Source of the DNA: Streptomyces sp. cf386
Lineage (GTDB): Bacteria; Actinomycetota; Actinomycetes; Streptomycetales; Streptomycetaceae
Length of the DNA stretch: 64,000 nucleotides
Reading direction: 5' to 3'
NCBI RefSeq assembly: GCF_900103585.1
Contig: NZ_FNHV01000028.1
Coordinates: 1-64,000, forward strand
Shown here piece by piece: positions 7,910 through 15,822 of this stretch. Under the pieces are notes generated by a model. The model ran no database searches and was not told the origin of the DNA. It worked only from the letters and a program-made list of their open reading frames with translations. How positions within the stretch are numbered: position 1 is the first letter of the stretch; every line of letters begins with the position of its first letter. Position numbers and translations under genes: made by a program.

Positions 7910-8700
7910 GCGCTCCCAGCTTCTCGGGCAGGCCCACGATCTGCAGGTTGTCGCGGACGCCGATCAGGACGGTGCCGCCGTCCTGCGATGCGAAGGCGGC
8001 GATGGTCTTGAGCATCTTCTTCCGGGAGTCGCCCTCCGGGACCTCCTGTTCGCACTCCAGGTGCTTTCCCTCCCCGTTCGCAAGGAGAAGCTCCAGCTCC
8101 GGGCCGGGCTGCTCCCAGACGACCGAGGCATCGCGGGCGCGCCCGTACGTGGGAGCGCGTTGCTGTCGTGGGGGCGCTGGTGGAGGAAGGCGCTGAGGGC
8201 TTGGTCGAAGTTCAGAAATGAGGGGCCGTCCCCGACCAGCAGGTCGTGGCCGGACTGGGGCGTGTTGGCGTCCCGGTTGAGGGTCCACTCGGTGCGCGGC
8301 CACGACGTGGTCACCCGGCCCCACTCTTGCTGGCCGCGCAGCCAAGAGGTGGGGGCGCTGGACGGCGACGGGCCGGGGGCGACGACGTGGAGACCGTGGA
8401 TGACCTGTTCGTCACCCCGCAGCAGCGCGGCGACCGTCGGCCAGGCAGGCGCAGCTCCAGGAAGCTCGCCGTGCTGTAGCGCCAGGCCCGCTCCGTCACC
8501 GGGGTGTCGTCGTTCAAGGTGACCTGCCCATGGTGCAGTTGCCACTGCTGTCCGTTCGCGACCAGTGCCAGCCGGACGTTCACGGCGGCGCGCTCGCTGA
8601 GCATCGCCACCAGGACGGCCATGTCGGTCTGCCCGTTGTTCGCCGTTGCCCGGCTTCCCTCTCCCCGCAGCGTGTGGAGCCGAACCAGGCGCATCGTCAC
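7910..8700 (-). pseudogene. Broken AlbA_2 (Schlafen-type) ATP-binding protein gene
   Basis: Three leftward frames have to be joined to read this gene. The N-terminal part ('VRLHTLRGEGSRATANNGQ' to 'STASFLELRLPG') starts at GTG 8700. A frameshift near 8445 leads to 'LLRGDEQVIHGLHVV' through 'FLNFDQALSAFLHQRPHDSN'. After an apparent internal deletion near 8110-8130 a third frame gives 'DASVVWEQPGPELELLLANG' and the AlbA_2 signature 'FASQDGGTVLIGVRDN'. The gene then stops abruptly at about 7925, where ImuB-like copy 2 and its dnaE2-tail scar begin. The intact family has a DNA/nucleic-acid-binding AlbA_2 fold, and its role in Streptomyces is unclear. This copy must be inactive. Confidence 0.8.
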
Positions 8701-8949
8701 GGCCCGTGCTCCCGAGCAGGCTACCCCGGGGGTTGGTGAGTCGAGCAGCGCGAGATGGCGGCCGCGGCGCAGTGCGGCGCTGCCCGACCGTGGACCACGC
8801 GCGCCCTGCGCATCTGGCGCCGCCGGGCTCCTGCCCGACGCGCCTGGCGGGCGATCCGGCGGAGGCGGTGCCCGGCGCCCCGGCGGACGCGTCGCCCGTC
8901 GATCCCGCGGACGCGTCCCCAGCGATCCAGTGGACGCCCCGTCGGCGAT

Positions 8950-10581
8950 CTAGCGGGTGGCCCCGGTGTGCTCCCGCACAGTGGCCGCCTCGTTCGCCGT
9001 CGTCCCGGCCCCCGGCTCGGCGCTCTGCTTCGCGAAGCCGCGCCGGCCCGGCAGGATGGCGAGGACGATCAGTGTTCCGGCGGCCATGATGATCCCGCCG
9101 ATGAGGCTGGTCTGGGCGACTCCGTGGGCGAAGGCCTGGTGGACGGCGTCCACGGCGGCCTGGGCCTGCTGGGGCCCGGCGGCGGGATCCTGCGCGACCC
9201 GCTCCGCGACGGCCAGGCCGGCGCCGACCGAGTCCTTGGCGGTCTCCATCGCCTGCGCCGGGAGCCGGTTGCCCACCAGGTCGGTCAGCTCGTCGCGGTA
9301 GGCCGTGCCCAGCAGCGAGCCCAGCACCGCGATGCCCAGCGCCCCACCCAGCTCGAGCGCGGTGTCGTTGACCCCGCCGCCGACGCCCAGCTCGGACTCG
9401 GGGAAGGAGCCCATGATCGTGTCGGTCGCCGGGGAGATGGCCAGTCCGAGCGCGAGGCCCAGCATCATCAGCGGCGTCAGGAAGTCCCCGTACGTCGACC
9501 CCTTGTCGATCTGGGTGAGCAGGAACATGCCCGCCGTGCCGACGGCCAGGCCGGTCACGGCCATCACCCTCACCCCCAGCTTCGGGGCGAGCACCCCGGT
9601 CACCGCGGACCCGAGGAACACCGCACCGCCCAGCGGCAGCAGCCGTACACCCGTGTCCAGGGCGCCGTAGCCGAGGACAAACTGCAGGAACTGCGTCGAG
9701 TAGTAGATCACGGCGAACATGCCGAAGAAGAAGAACATCACCGCGAGCATCGAGCCGCTGAAGGGCCGCAGCGCGAACTTTCGGACGTCCAGCATCGGGT
9801 GCGGGTGCCGCAGCTCCCAGGCGACGAAGGCGACCAGACCGACACCGGCGACCACGGCGGCGGTGACGGGGCCGACGCCCCAGCCGGAGTGCGGGCCCTC
9901 GATGGCGGCGTAGATCAGGGAGCCGACCGTGACGATCGACAGCAGACCACCGACGTAGTCGATCCGGCCCATGCCCTCCGCCTTGGACGGCGGTACCAGG
10001 ACGAGCGCGCCGAACACGGCGGCAACGGCTATCGGCACGTTGATCAGGAAAGTCGAGCCCCAGGCGTGGTCCTCAAGCAGCCAGCCGGAGACCAGCGGGC
10101 CGACGGCTACCGCCACCCCGGAGGTCGCGGCCCAGGCGGTGATGGCCTTGGCCCGCTCACTCCGGGGGAAGGTCGCGACCACCAGGGACAGCGTGGCCGG
10201 CATCACGACCGCGGCACCCACACCCATGATCGCGCGGGCCACGACGACCAGCGAGGTCTCGTCGACCATGCTCCCCATCACCGAACCGCCGGCGAAGATC
10301 AGCAGACCCAGCACCAGCGCGCCGCGCCGGCTGTACTTGTCGCCGATCGCGCCCAGCACCAGCATCAGCGCCGCGTAGGGAACGGTGTAGGAGTCGACGA
10401 CCCACTGCAGATCACTGCTGCTCAGGCCCAGGTCGGTGGTCATGTCGGGGGCGGCGACGATCAGCGACGTGTTCGCCATCACCGTGATCAGCAGGCTCAG
10501 GCACAGCACGAGCAGCGCCCACCAGCGCCGTCTGTACGGCCCGGTCATTTTCTCCACGGGGGTATGTGCAAGGAAGGGCAT
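8950..10581 (-). CDS. DHA2-family MFS drug-efflux transporter
   Basis: An EmrB/QacA-type pump of 543 aa with 14 predicted membrane helices. It has the N-terminal 'DLQWVVDSYTVPYAALML' and 'GAIGDKYSRRGALVLG' (motif A) regions and the antiporter motif C segment 'GVAVAVGPLVSGWLLEDHAW'. It would expel a drug or toxic intermediate against protons. Start at ATG 10581 because GAGGAG lies just before it; the upstream in-frame extension has no signal. It is 83 bases downstream of the NmrA-type reductase on the same strand, probably one transcript, which suggests that the reductase and pump handle the same toxic compound. Confidence 0.88.
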   Translation of the reverse strand: MPFLAHTPVEKMTGPYRRRWWALLVLCLSLLITVMANTSLIVAAPDMTTDLGLSSSDLQWVVDSYTVPYAALMLVLGAIGDKYSRRGALVLGLLIFAGGSVMGSMVDETSLVVVARAIMGVGAAVVMPATLSLVVATFPRSERAKAITAWAATSGVAVAVGPLVSGWLLEDHAWGSTFLINVPIAVAAVFGALVLVPPSKAEGMGRIDYVGGLLSIVTVGSLIYAAIEGPHSGWGVGPVTAAVVAGVGLVAFVAWELRHPHPMLDVRKFALRPFSGSMLAVMFFFFGMFAVIYYSTQFLQFVLGYGALDTGVRLLPLGGAVFLGSAVTGVLAPKLGVRVMAVTGLAVGTAGMFLLTQIDKGSTYGDFLTPLMMLGLALGLAISPATDTIMGSFPESELGVGGGVNDTALELGGALGIAVLGSLLGTAYRDELTDLVGNRLPAQAMETAKDSVGAGLAVAERVAQDPAAGPQQAQAAVDAVHQAFAHGVAQTSLIGGIIMAAGTLIVLAILPGRRGFAKQSAEPGAGTTANEAATVREHTGATR

Positions 10582-10664
10582 CAGTAGCTCCTCAGAGGGA
10601 CGGGGCGGACGAGCGGAAGCTCTGAATTGCCCATCGCGTGGCGTCAGGTTCTGCTCCGGAGCGC

Positions 10665-11672
10665 TCAGTGGCTCGGAGCACCCGCCAGTTCGCGCAGGCG
10701 CGTATTGTTCTCCAGCGCCCACCGCACGGTCCGCGGCGGGTGCCCGAGCAGGGTTTCCAGTTGGTCGGAGAAGGCGTCGTACCGCCCGCTGGCGATCAGC
10801 CTGGTCTGGATCCTCAGGTGCGCCGCCACGTGCCGGGCCGCACCCGGATCGCCCAGGGACTCCTGCAGGACGGTCTCGTCAAGGAAGGCCTCGTTCCAGG
10901 CCTCCACTTCCTCGGGGATGTAGGTGACCTCGCGTCCCAGCACGGCTGCGTAGTCCTCAGCGAACCCGTACATGTCCTTCAGCTCCGGGCCGGTGAGCGC
11001 GTAGGACTTCGAGATGTGCGGTGCGGGGTCGACCAGCACCTTCACGCACACCTCTGCCACGTCGTGAACGGCGATGGGCGCGAGCCGCTGCTTGCCGAAG
11101 GGCAGGCGCAGTTCACCGTTGCTCAGCGGGCCCTGTTGCATCCAGGTCAGGTGGGGGTTCTCGGCGAACAGGGTCGGACGCACGTTGATGGTCGGCAGGC
11201 CGGACCAGTCCAGCACCCGCTCGCAGACCCAGTGCGCCCGCTGCTGCGGTGACCAGTCCGTGACCACTCCGCCGAGCCAGGAATGCCGCTCCTCATCCGG
11301 TGCGGTCATCTTCTCAAGCGTCATGTACGACTGCTCGTAGTTGGACAGGTGCACGAAGGCCTCGATGTCGCCCTGGGCTCGCGCCGCCGCGGCCATCACG
11401 GTGAGGGCATCGGCGTAGTACGGCTGCGGGGTCATGCTGAAGTAGATGCGCTTGACACCCTTCAGCGCGGCGGCCACGTCCGCGAGTTTGAGCAGGTCGC
11501 CGACGAAGACCTCGGCCCCGGCCTCGCGCAGCGACTGCGCGCGTTCGTCGTCCCGTCGCACGAACGCGCGCACCGGGTGGCCCTGTTCGAGCAGCATGTC
11601 GACCATCACCCTGCTCACGCCACCGACTTGACCGCCGGCGCCGGTGATCAGAATGGGATTGCGTTCCGTCAT
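10665..11672 (-). CDS. NmrA-type NAD(P)-binding reductase/regulator
   Basis: Atypical short-chain dehydrogenase of the NmrA group, 335 aa. The dinucleotide motif 'ITGAGGQVGG' (9-18) opens a Rossmann fold followed by 'RAFVRRDDERAQSLREAGAE' and the 'FVGDLLK' strand typical of the family. The classical YxxxK pair is not evident, as in redox-sensing NmrA proteins. The start at 11672 is chosen because GAAGGA stands about 8 bases before it; an ATG 15 bases upstream overlaps that site. The initiation region and the codons for MTERNP are repeated word for word before the FAD monooxygenase at 15.4 kb. It precedes the DHA2 pump. Confidence 0.82.
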   Translation of the reverse strand: MTERNPILITGAGGQVGGVSRVMVDMLLEQGHPVRAFVRRDDERAQSLREAGAEVFVGDLLKLADVAAALKGVKRIYFSMTPQPYYADALTVMAAAARAQGDIEAFVHLSNYEQSYMTLEKMTAPDEERHSWLGGVVTDWSPQQRAHWVCERVLDWSGLPTINVRPTLFAENPHLTWMQQGPLSNGELRLPFGKQRLAPIAVHDVAEVCVKVLVDPAPHISKSYALTGPELKDMYGFAEDYAAVLGREVTYIPEEVEAWNEAFLDETVLQESLGDPGAARHVAAHLRIQTRLIASGRYDAFSDQLETLLGHPPRTVRWALENNTRLRELAGAPSH

Positions 11673-12066
11673 TGTTGTGTCCTTCATCTGGTTGGGGTGG
11701 GTCGGCCGTTCAGGAAGCCGAGGATGTGAAGTCGTCGAGGCGGGCGAGGAGGTCGAGGAGGGGGGCGTTGACCTCGGCGCGACGCTCCTGCCGCCTACTT
11801 GCTGGGCATGGCAGAGAGCCGTCTGGAAACTGATTGGTTTCTCACCGATGAAGGTGAGGCGAGCGGGTGACGGGCTGAGATCTCAGGGCTTCGAGATCAT
11901 CGTGTGGCCGCTTTTGGGCTTGCCTCGGCGATCCTGTGGAGGGCCGCGTCGGTGTCCGCGGTGGCCAGCGCGCTGTTGATGTCGGCGCCGGCCAGTGCGC
12001 CGGCCGCTGCGGAGGCTCCGACCTGGGCGACCAGATCGGTGGCGTTGCCGGCCACCCACACACCCG
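11653..12066. repeat. Duplicated block R1, copy A
   Basis: This ~414-base segment recurs at 15382-15801 in the same orientation with scattered differences. It contains the first codons and ribosome site of the NmrA gene, a short decayed frame ending 'LLARLDDFTSSAS', a degenerate copy of a palindrome, and the 3' end of the flavin reductase gene. Being homologous and direct, the two copies could recombine and delete or duplicate the 3.7 kb between them. Confidence 0.85.
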
Positions 12067-12940
12067 GCACCTCGGTGGTGCCGGCCATGCCGGAAGCGAA
12101 ACCGCGGCCCTTCGGCAGGTCCTGCACCGGCAGGCCCAGACCTTCCAGACCCTGGGTGCGGGCCTGCATCGGCGCGGCGACCGCGACGACGCGGCGGGCC
12201 ACGACCTGGCCGTCGGCCAGGCGCACCCCGGCGAGGGCACCGTCCTCGTCGTTGACGACCTCGGTGACCGGGGTGTCGATGACGCGGATGCCGCGGGCGG
12301 CGAAGCGGGCGCGGCTGTCCTCGTCCAGGTCGGTGCCGTGGGTGAAGTAGGTCAGGTCCTCGGTCAGCTGACGGAACAGATACGCGTGGCCGATGGAGGC
12401 CGGGCCGGTGGCGAGGATACCGAGGGGCTCATCGCGCACCTCCCAGCCGTGGCAGTACGGGCAGTGCACCACACTGTGCCCCCAGTGCTCGGCGAGCCCG
12501 GGCACCTGTGGCAGCACATCCGTGAGGCCGGTGGCCACCAGGATGCGGCGAGCGGTGATGCTGCGGCCGTCGGCCAGGGTGACGGTGAACCGCAGGTCCC
12601 CGTCCGCCGACGGGGCGGCGGACTCGGCCGAGACCACCTCGCCGAACACGACGCGTCCGCCGTACTGGCGCACCTGCTCCCGGCCCCGTCGAAGGATCTC
12701 GGACGGCGGGGTGCCGTCCAAGACGATGAAACCGTGCACGGCCTCCGCGGGCGCGTTGCGCGGGGAGCCGCTGTCGATCACGACGACCGAGCGGCGGGAG
12801 CGGGCGAGGATCAGTGCACCGTTCAGCCCCGCGGCGCCCCCGCCGATCACCACCGCGTCGACGGTCCCCTCGGCCAGTGCGTCGCTCGCGTACGGAGGAG
12901 TCGCCACTGCCATGGCCTCCTGCGTTTCCTCATCAGTCAT
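11897..12940 (-). CDS. Thioredoxin-reductase-like FAD/NAD(P)H oxidoreductase with CPYC pair
   Basis: A 347-aa flavoprotein. The FAD site 'VVIGGGAAGL' (30-39) is followed by 'VVVIDSGSPRN', a second nucleotide-binding region around 173-190, and the redox pair Cys160-Pro-Tyr-Cys163 in 'CPYCHGWE'. The C-terminal FAD motif 'VPGVWVAGNATD' is present. This CPYCHGWE subgroup resembles thioredoxin reductase but commonly occurs without a thioredoxin partner and may act as a ferredoxin-, dithiol- or small-molecule reductase. No thioredoxin gene is nearby. Its 3' end is part of a duplicated block, with a second, truncated copy at 15.64-15.80 kb. It is the first leftward gene of a run continuing into the NmrA reductase and the pump. 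Confidence 0.85.
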   Translation of the reverse strand: MTDEETQEAMAVATPPYASDALAEGTVDAVVIGGGAAGLNGALILARSRRSVVVIDSGSPRNAPAEAVHGFIVLDGTPPSEILRRGREQVRQYGGRVVFGEVVSAESAAPSADGDLRFTVTLADGRSITARRILVATGLTDVLPQVPGLAEHWGHSVVHCPYCHGWEVRDEPLGILATGPASIGHAYLFRQLTEDLTYFTHGTDLDEDSRARFAARGIRVIDTPVTEVVNDEDGALAGVRLADGQVVARRVVAVAAPMQARTQGLEGLGLPVQDLPKGRGFASGMAGTTEVPGVWVAGNATDLVAQVGASAAAGALAGADINSALATADTDAALHRIAEASPKAATR

Positions 12941-12947
12941 GGTTCGG

Positions 12948-13062
12948 TCAGCCCTTCGAGTTCTGGGTGGTTGGAGGGGGGCAGCTGTTCAGGAAGCCGA
13001 GGATGTGGTCGGCGACCGTCTTGGGCTGTTCGAGGTGCAGGAAGTGCCCCGCGCCGAGGACA
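12948..13062 (-). pseudogene. 3' fragment of an alpha/beta-hydrolase gene
   Basis: Only the last ~35 codons survive: 'GAGHFLHLEQPKTVADHIL' contains the catalytic-His region of an alpha/beta-hydrolase and runs into 'GFLNSCPPPTTQNSKG*'. At about 13060 it is fused in another frame to an MFS transporter N-terminus. The closing bases ('ATCCTCGGCTTCCTGAAC') recur in both R1 blocks, showing that a related hydrolase gene once lay there too. Confidence 0.7.
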
Positions 13063-13159
13063 GCCCGACGTTCGTGATGTACAGATCCAGTCCGGCGATG
13101 AAACTCGCCGTCGCCAGGACCGCGAGGATCAGACCGGGCCTTGCCGGCCTGGAAGGCAT
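13055..13159 (-). pseudogene. N-terminal fragment of an MFS transporter
   Basis: From an ATG at 13159 the frame reads a basic start and one membrane helix, 'LILAVLATASFIAGLDLYIT' then 'NVGL', the first helix of a DHA2-type transporter, before it is cut into the hydrolase fragment. Another part of a similar transporter is found at 13304-13500, after an interposed promoter segment. Confidence 0.65.
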
Positions 13160-13230
13160 CGCAATGCCGGGCGGCGCGGAGGAGTGCAAGGCATGGGTTG
13201 CTCTCCATCGCGCCAGGCGTGCACGCACCC

Positions 13231-13302
13231 TGTCCGGTGAGCTCAGGACGGTTGTGTACTGAACAGTCAGAAACCTAGGTGGTTCTGTACTGAGTTGTCA
13301 AG
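13231..13302. promoter_or_regulatory. Isolated third copy of the TetR-cassette promoter/operator
   Basis: About 72 bases match the promoter of the TetR gene at 24.4 kb, including two TGTACTGA-type direct repeats 31 bases apart (from 13255 and 13286). The match ends after TTGTCAAG at 13302, where an MFS fragment replaces the TetR N-terminus. It is therefore orphaned from its gene start. Confidence 0.75.
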
Positions 13303-13303
13303 T

Positions 13304-13500
13304 GCGACAGGTCGGCCCTCGCTCGCCACGACGATGCCCGGAATGTTGAGTTTGGGCTTCTTGGTGATCGCGGGCTTGGCCAGCAGCAAGGCACCGATCA
13401 GGGCGGGGGCCGCGAAGGCGACGTTCACGTACATCACCCACCGCCACGACGCCCATTCGGTGAGCATGCCGCCGAGCAGCAGCGCGAACCGCTCGATGGT
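13304..13500 (-). pseudogene. Internal fragment of an MFS transporter
   Basis: Leftward frame reading 'LLLGGMLTEWASWRWVMYVN' and 'ALIGALLLAKPAITKKPKLN', the motif-C/helix 6 area of a DHA2 pump. Both ends are abrupt: left at the orphan promoter, right at about 13500, where TetR sequence on the other strand takes over. It has no start and cannot be functional. Confidence 0.7.
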
Positions 13501-13785
13501 TTCGCCGCCAAGATGGCCCTGGAGGTCGGCACCTCCGGCCCCGAGGTGGAACGCCTGGCCAACGACTGCTTCTCCGCGGTCGCGACAGCGGTGGCCGAGT
13601 GCGTGCGATCAGCGCAGCGCAACGGCGACATCGACCCCGACGCCGATCCCGACGACCTCGCGTACCTTCTGCTGACCATCATCCGAGGCATCGATGCCGT
13701 AGGCGCATACGGCCACAGCCCCGACCGCCCGACCTCGACCGCGGAGAGCGCGTTCGCCCTGCCGCCTCGCCCCCGCCACCACTGA
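13501..13785 (+). pseudogene. C-terminal fragment of the TetR regulator (third copy)
   Basis: Matches the last ~95 residues of the TetR proteins at 17 and 24 kb: 'FAAKMALEVGTSGPEVERLA' through 'NGDIDPDADPDDLAYLLLTI' to 'FALPPRPRHH*'. The DNA-binding domain is missing, replaced by an MFS fragment on the opposite strand, so it is a relic. Confidence 0.85.
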
Positions 13786-14159
13786 CAAGGGCACGGCCGG
13801 CCTCGTTGCACCGGCACCTGATGCGGTCGGCCCACTTCGACGCCGCCGAGGCACGGCCCGTAGGTTTACGCGCCGCCGGGCGGTCGTCTGGGCGGTTGGC
13901 GAAGAACTGTGCCCGCATCCAGTCGAGTTGCTCCACCGCATGCACGGTGCCGCCGGGCTTGAACTGCACGGTCAGTCGCCGAACGCCTCGCCGCCAGCAG
14001 ACGGTGACACTTCGGGTGAACCCCGATGTACCGGACAACAGCCTATTCTCCGGTACATGACCCTCCCGGCCATCCCCGCGACCTGCGTCCGAGCATTCGT
14101 TCGACGAAGTTGCGGGCCCAGACGACCCCGCTCTCCCGCTCGTATTCGAGGAACTCCAC
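13786..14159. other. Duplicated non-coding tail plus an inverted repeat
   Basis: Bases 13786-13980 match 25092-25286 downstream of the intact TetR gene; no protein is recognised in either copy. Beyond the match is a perfect 10-bp inverted repeat, ATGTACCGGA (14026-14035) and TCCGGTACAT (14049-14058), with a 13-base spacer: operator-like or a small hairpin. A short leftward stretch 14095-14160 encodes 'EFLEYERESGVVWARNFVER', possibly the end of another lost gene. Confidence 0.5.
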
Positions 14160-15401
14160 TCACGCTGCAGCGGCGGCGATATCCAGGCTTTTCATCCGCG
14201 CACTCTTGGTCCTCGTCTTGGCGAGCAGTCGGCCGGCGATCGGCAGCCGGCCGAGGCGGATCATCACGGACCGAAGCAGCAACTCGGCACGGTTGCCTGG
14301 GGTGAGGAAACCGCGCATGCTCACACCGCTGCCGAGGTGGTGGTCGATGAACGGGCGCAGGTGGTCCTCCCAGTCCTGCAGCGCTCGTGGCACGTCGTGC
14401 GGGTGGCGTTCCAGCATGGTGCCGAGCAGGTCCGCCCCGGCCAGGCCGGTGGATGCCCCCATGCCGGAGTAAAGGGTCAGGCACCACGCGGCGTCGCCGA
14501 CGAGCACGACTCGGCCGCGGTGCCAGTGGTCGAGGTGCACCTGCTCGGCGGAGTCGAACAGGTGGTCCGGGGCCTTCTCGAACTGGTCGAGCAGCCAACC
14601 GAGCGTGGAGCCGGTGGGCTCGGCGCCGTAGGCGGCGCGCAGCGAGTCGATGGCCGGCCGGGTGAACTCGGCGTCCACGTCGTCGGTGCGGTAGGAGAAC
14701 AGCACCGACGGCGGACGGTCGGCGAACGGGAACACCCACACCGATCGGCCCGCCTCGGCCATGGTCAGCCCGTCCTGTAGGCGGTAGCCGGGTATCGGCT
14801 CGGGCAGGCTGTACACGGCGATCATGTAGTTCAGCCGACGGATCGGGCTCCGCTCGGGCTCGAACACAAGCCGGCGCACCGTCGAGCGCAGTCCGTCTGC
14901 CCCGACCACCAGGTCGAACCGTTCGACGGTCGTCGTCTCCGTCGTCAGGTCGCGGATCTCGACGTCCACCCCGTCGGGGTACTGGTCCAGCGCGATCGGC
15001 ACGGTCGAGTACCGGATCTCGACCTCGTCGGGCAGGGCGGTGAAGGCCGCGTCTTCGATGTCGCCCCGCACCGTCAGTCGAGACCCGGGGAACACATCGG
15101 CGTAGCTCACACCGCGGCGGCGTCGGCCCGTGCGGTCGACGTCGTAGCTCACGCTTTCCGGAGCGACGCGATTCGACACCGCATCGGCGAAGCCCAGCCG
15201 CTCGGCGGCGGCGAGCCCGGTCCCGAACAGGGCGATGAAGTATCCGCCGCGGCGCCGCTCGGGAGCCTTCTCCAGCACCACCACGTCCCAGCCCGCACGA
15301 TGCAGTCGCAGCGCGGAGGCGGTCCCGCTGATCCCGAGGCCGACGACCAGGGCCCGCTGTCGCGATGCCGTGTTCTTGTCCATGGGATTGCGTTCCGTCA
15401 T
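14160..15401 (-). CDS. FAD-dependent monooxygenase (PHBH fold)
   Basis: Flavin monooxygenase of the p-hydroxybenzoate-hydroxylase/TetX/rifampicin-monooxygenase group, 413 aa. The three hallmarks are visible: GxGxxG 'VVGLGISG' near 19-26, the DG motif 'VVGADGLRSTVRR' near 165-177, and the GD motif 'VVLVGDAAW' near 298-306. It would hydroxylate an aromatic or antibiotic-like substrate with NAD(P)H and O2. Start: ATG 15401 with AAGGA before it. The first residues 'MTERNP' are copied from the NmrA gene, and a further in-frame ATG at 15383 ('MDKNTASRQ') may be the ancestral start. So this gene seems to have been placed behind a duplicated expression signal. Confidence 0.88.
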   Translation of the reverse strand: MTERNPMDKNTASRQRALVVGLGISGTASALRLHRAGWDVVVLEKAPERRRGGYFIALFGTGLAAAERLGFADAVSNRVAPESVSYDVDRTGRRRRGVSYADVFPGSRLTVRGDIEDAAFTALPDEVEIRYSTVPIALDQYPDGVDVEIRDLTTETTTVERFDLVVGADGLRSTVRRLVFEPERSPIRRLNYMIAVYSLPEPIPGYRLQDGLTMAEAGRSVWVFPFADRPPSVLFSYRTDDVDAEFTRPAIDSLRAAYGAEPTGSTLGWLLDQFEKAPDHLFDSAEQVHLDHWHRGRVVLVGDAAWCLTLYSGMGASTGLAGADLLGTMLERHPHDVPRALQDWEDHLRPFIDHHLGSGVSMRGFLTPGNRAELLLRSVMIRLGRLPIAGRLLAKTRTKSARMKSLDIAAAAA

Positions 15402-15437
15402 TGTCGTGTCCTTCATCTGATTGGGTTGGTCGGCTGT

Positions 15438-15533
15438 TCAGGAAGCCGAGGATGTGGAGTCGTCGAGGCGGGCGAGGACGTCGAGGAGTGTGGCGTTGAC
15501 CTCGGCGGGACGCTCCTGCTGCTTGCTGGGCAT
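15438..15533 (-). other. 31-codon mini-frame ahead of the monooxygenase
   Basis: ATG at 15533 to TGA at 15438-15440, 'MPSKQQERPAEVNATLLDVL' and on to 'TSSAS*'. In the other R1 copy the fifth codon is TAG, so it is not conserved as coding. It could be a gene remnant or a leader peptide. The palindrome at 15541-15572 lies just upstream of it on this strand. Confidence 0.35.
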
Positions 15534-15540
15534 GACCGAT

Positions 15541-15572
15541 CCCGTCTGGAAACTGATCGATTTCCAGACGGG
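15541..15572. promoter_or_regulatory. 12-bp perfect palindrome upstream of the mini-frame/monooxygenase
   Basis: CCCGTCTGGAAA (15541-15552) and TTTCCAGACGGG (15561-15572) flank an 8-base spacer CTGATCGA. The sequence reads as an operator for a dimeric regulator, or as a small hairpin. In R1 copy A only the left half is kept (around 11818-11832), so that copy would have lost control by this site. Confidence 0.6.
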
Positions 15573-15643
15573 AAAGCAGGTCGGTTTCCTCGCTGGCGAA
15601 GGTGAGGCGAGCGGTGACGGGCCGAGATCTCAGGGCTTCAAGA

Positions 15644-15801
15644 TCATTCGGTGGCCCCTTGTGGGCTTACCTCGGCGATCCCCTGGAGGGCCGCGTCGGT
15701 GTCCGCGGTGGCCGGCATCCTGTTGATGCCGGCGCCGGCCGCTGCGGAGGCCCCGACCTGGGCGACCAGATCGGTGGCGTTGCCGGCCACCCACACACCC
15801 G
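15644..15801 (-). pseudogene. Truncated 3' end of the CPYC flavin reductase
   Basis: Only the C-terminal ~50 codons are present, from 'GVWVAGNATDLVAQVGASAA' to 'GIAEVSPQGATE*', with a small internal deletion relative to the intact gene (the 'LAGADINSALA' region is shortened). It lacks FAD and cysteine regions and is a by-product of the R1 duplication. Confidence 0.85.
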
Positions 15802-15822
15802 CGGAGCCGGCCGTTCGGCCTT

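Larger units (their letters stand above)
15382..15801. repeat. Duplicated block R1, copy B
   Basis: Second copy of the segment at 11653-12066, same orientation, about 420 bases. It supplies the ribosome site and first codons of the FAD monooxygenase, the 31-codon mini-frame, an intact 12-bp palindrome, and a truncated 3' end of the CPYC flavin reductase. The right border is the sharp junction with the haloalkane-dehalogenase-like gene region. Confidence 0.85.

Noticed and set aside
8755..10587. Rightward 610-codon frame
   Set aside because: Antisense shadow of the DHA2 transporter, with His/Arg/Gln-rich low-information sequence and no start signal.
13786..13980. Possible gene in the duplicated tail behind TetR copies
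   Set aside because: Frames are not maintained between the two copies, and no family is recognisable.
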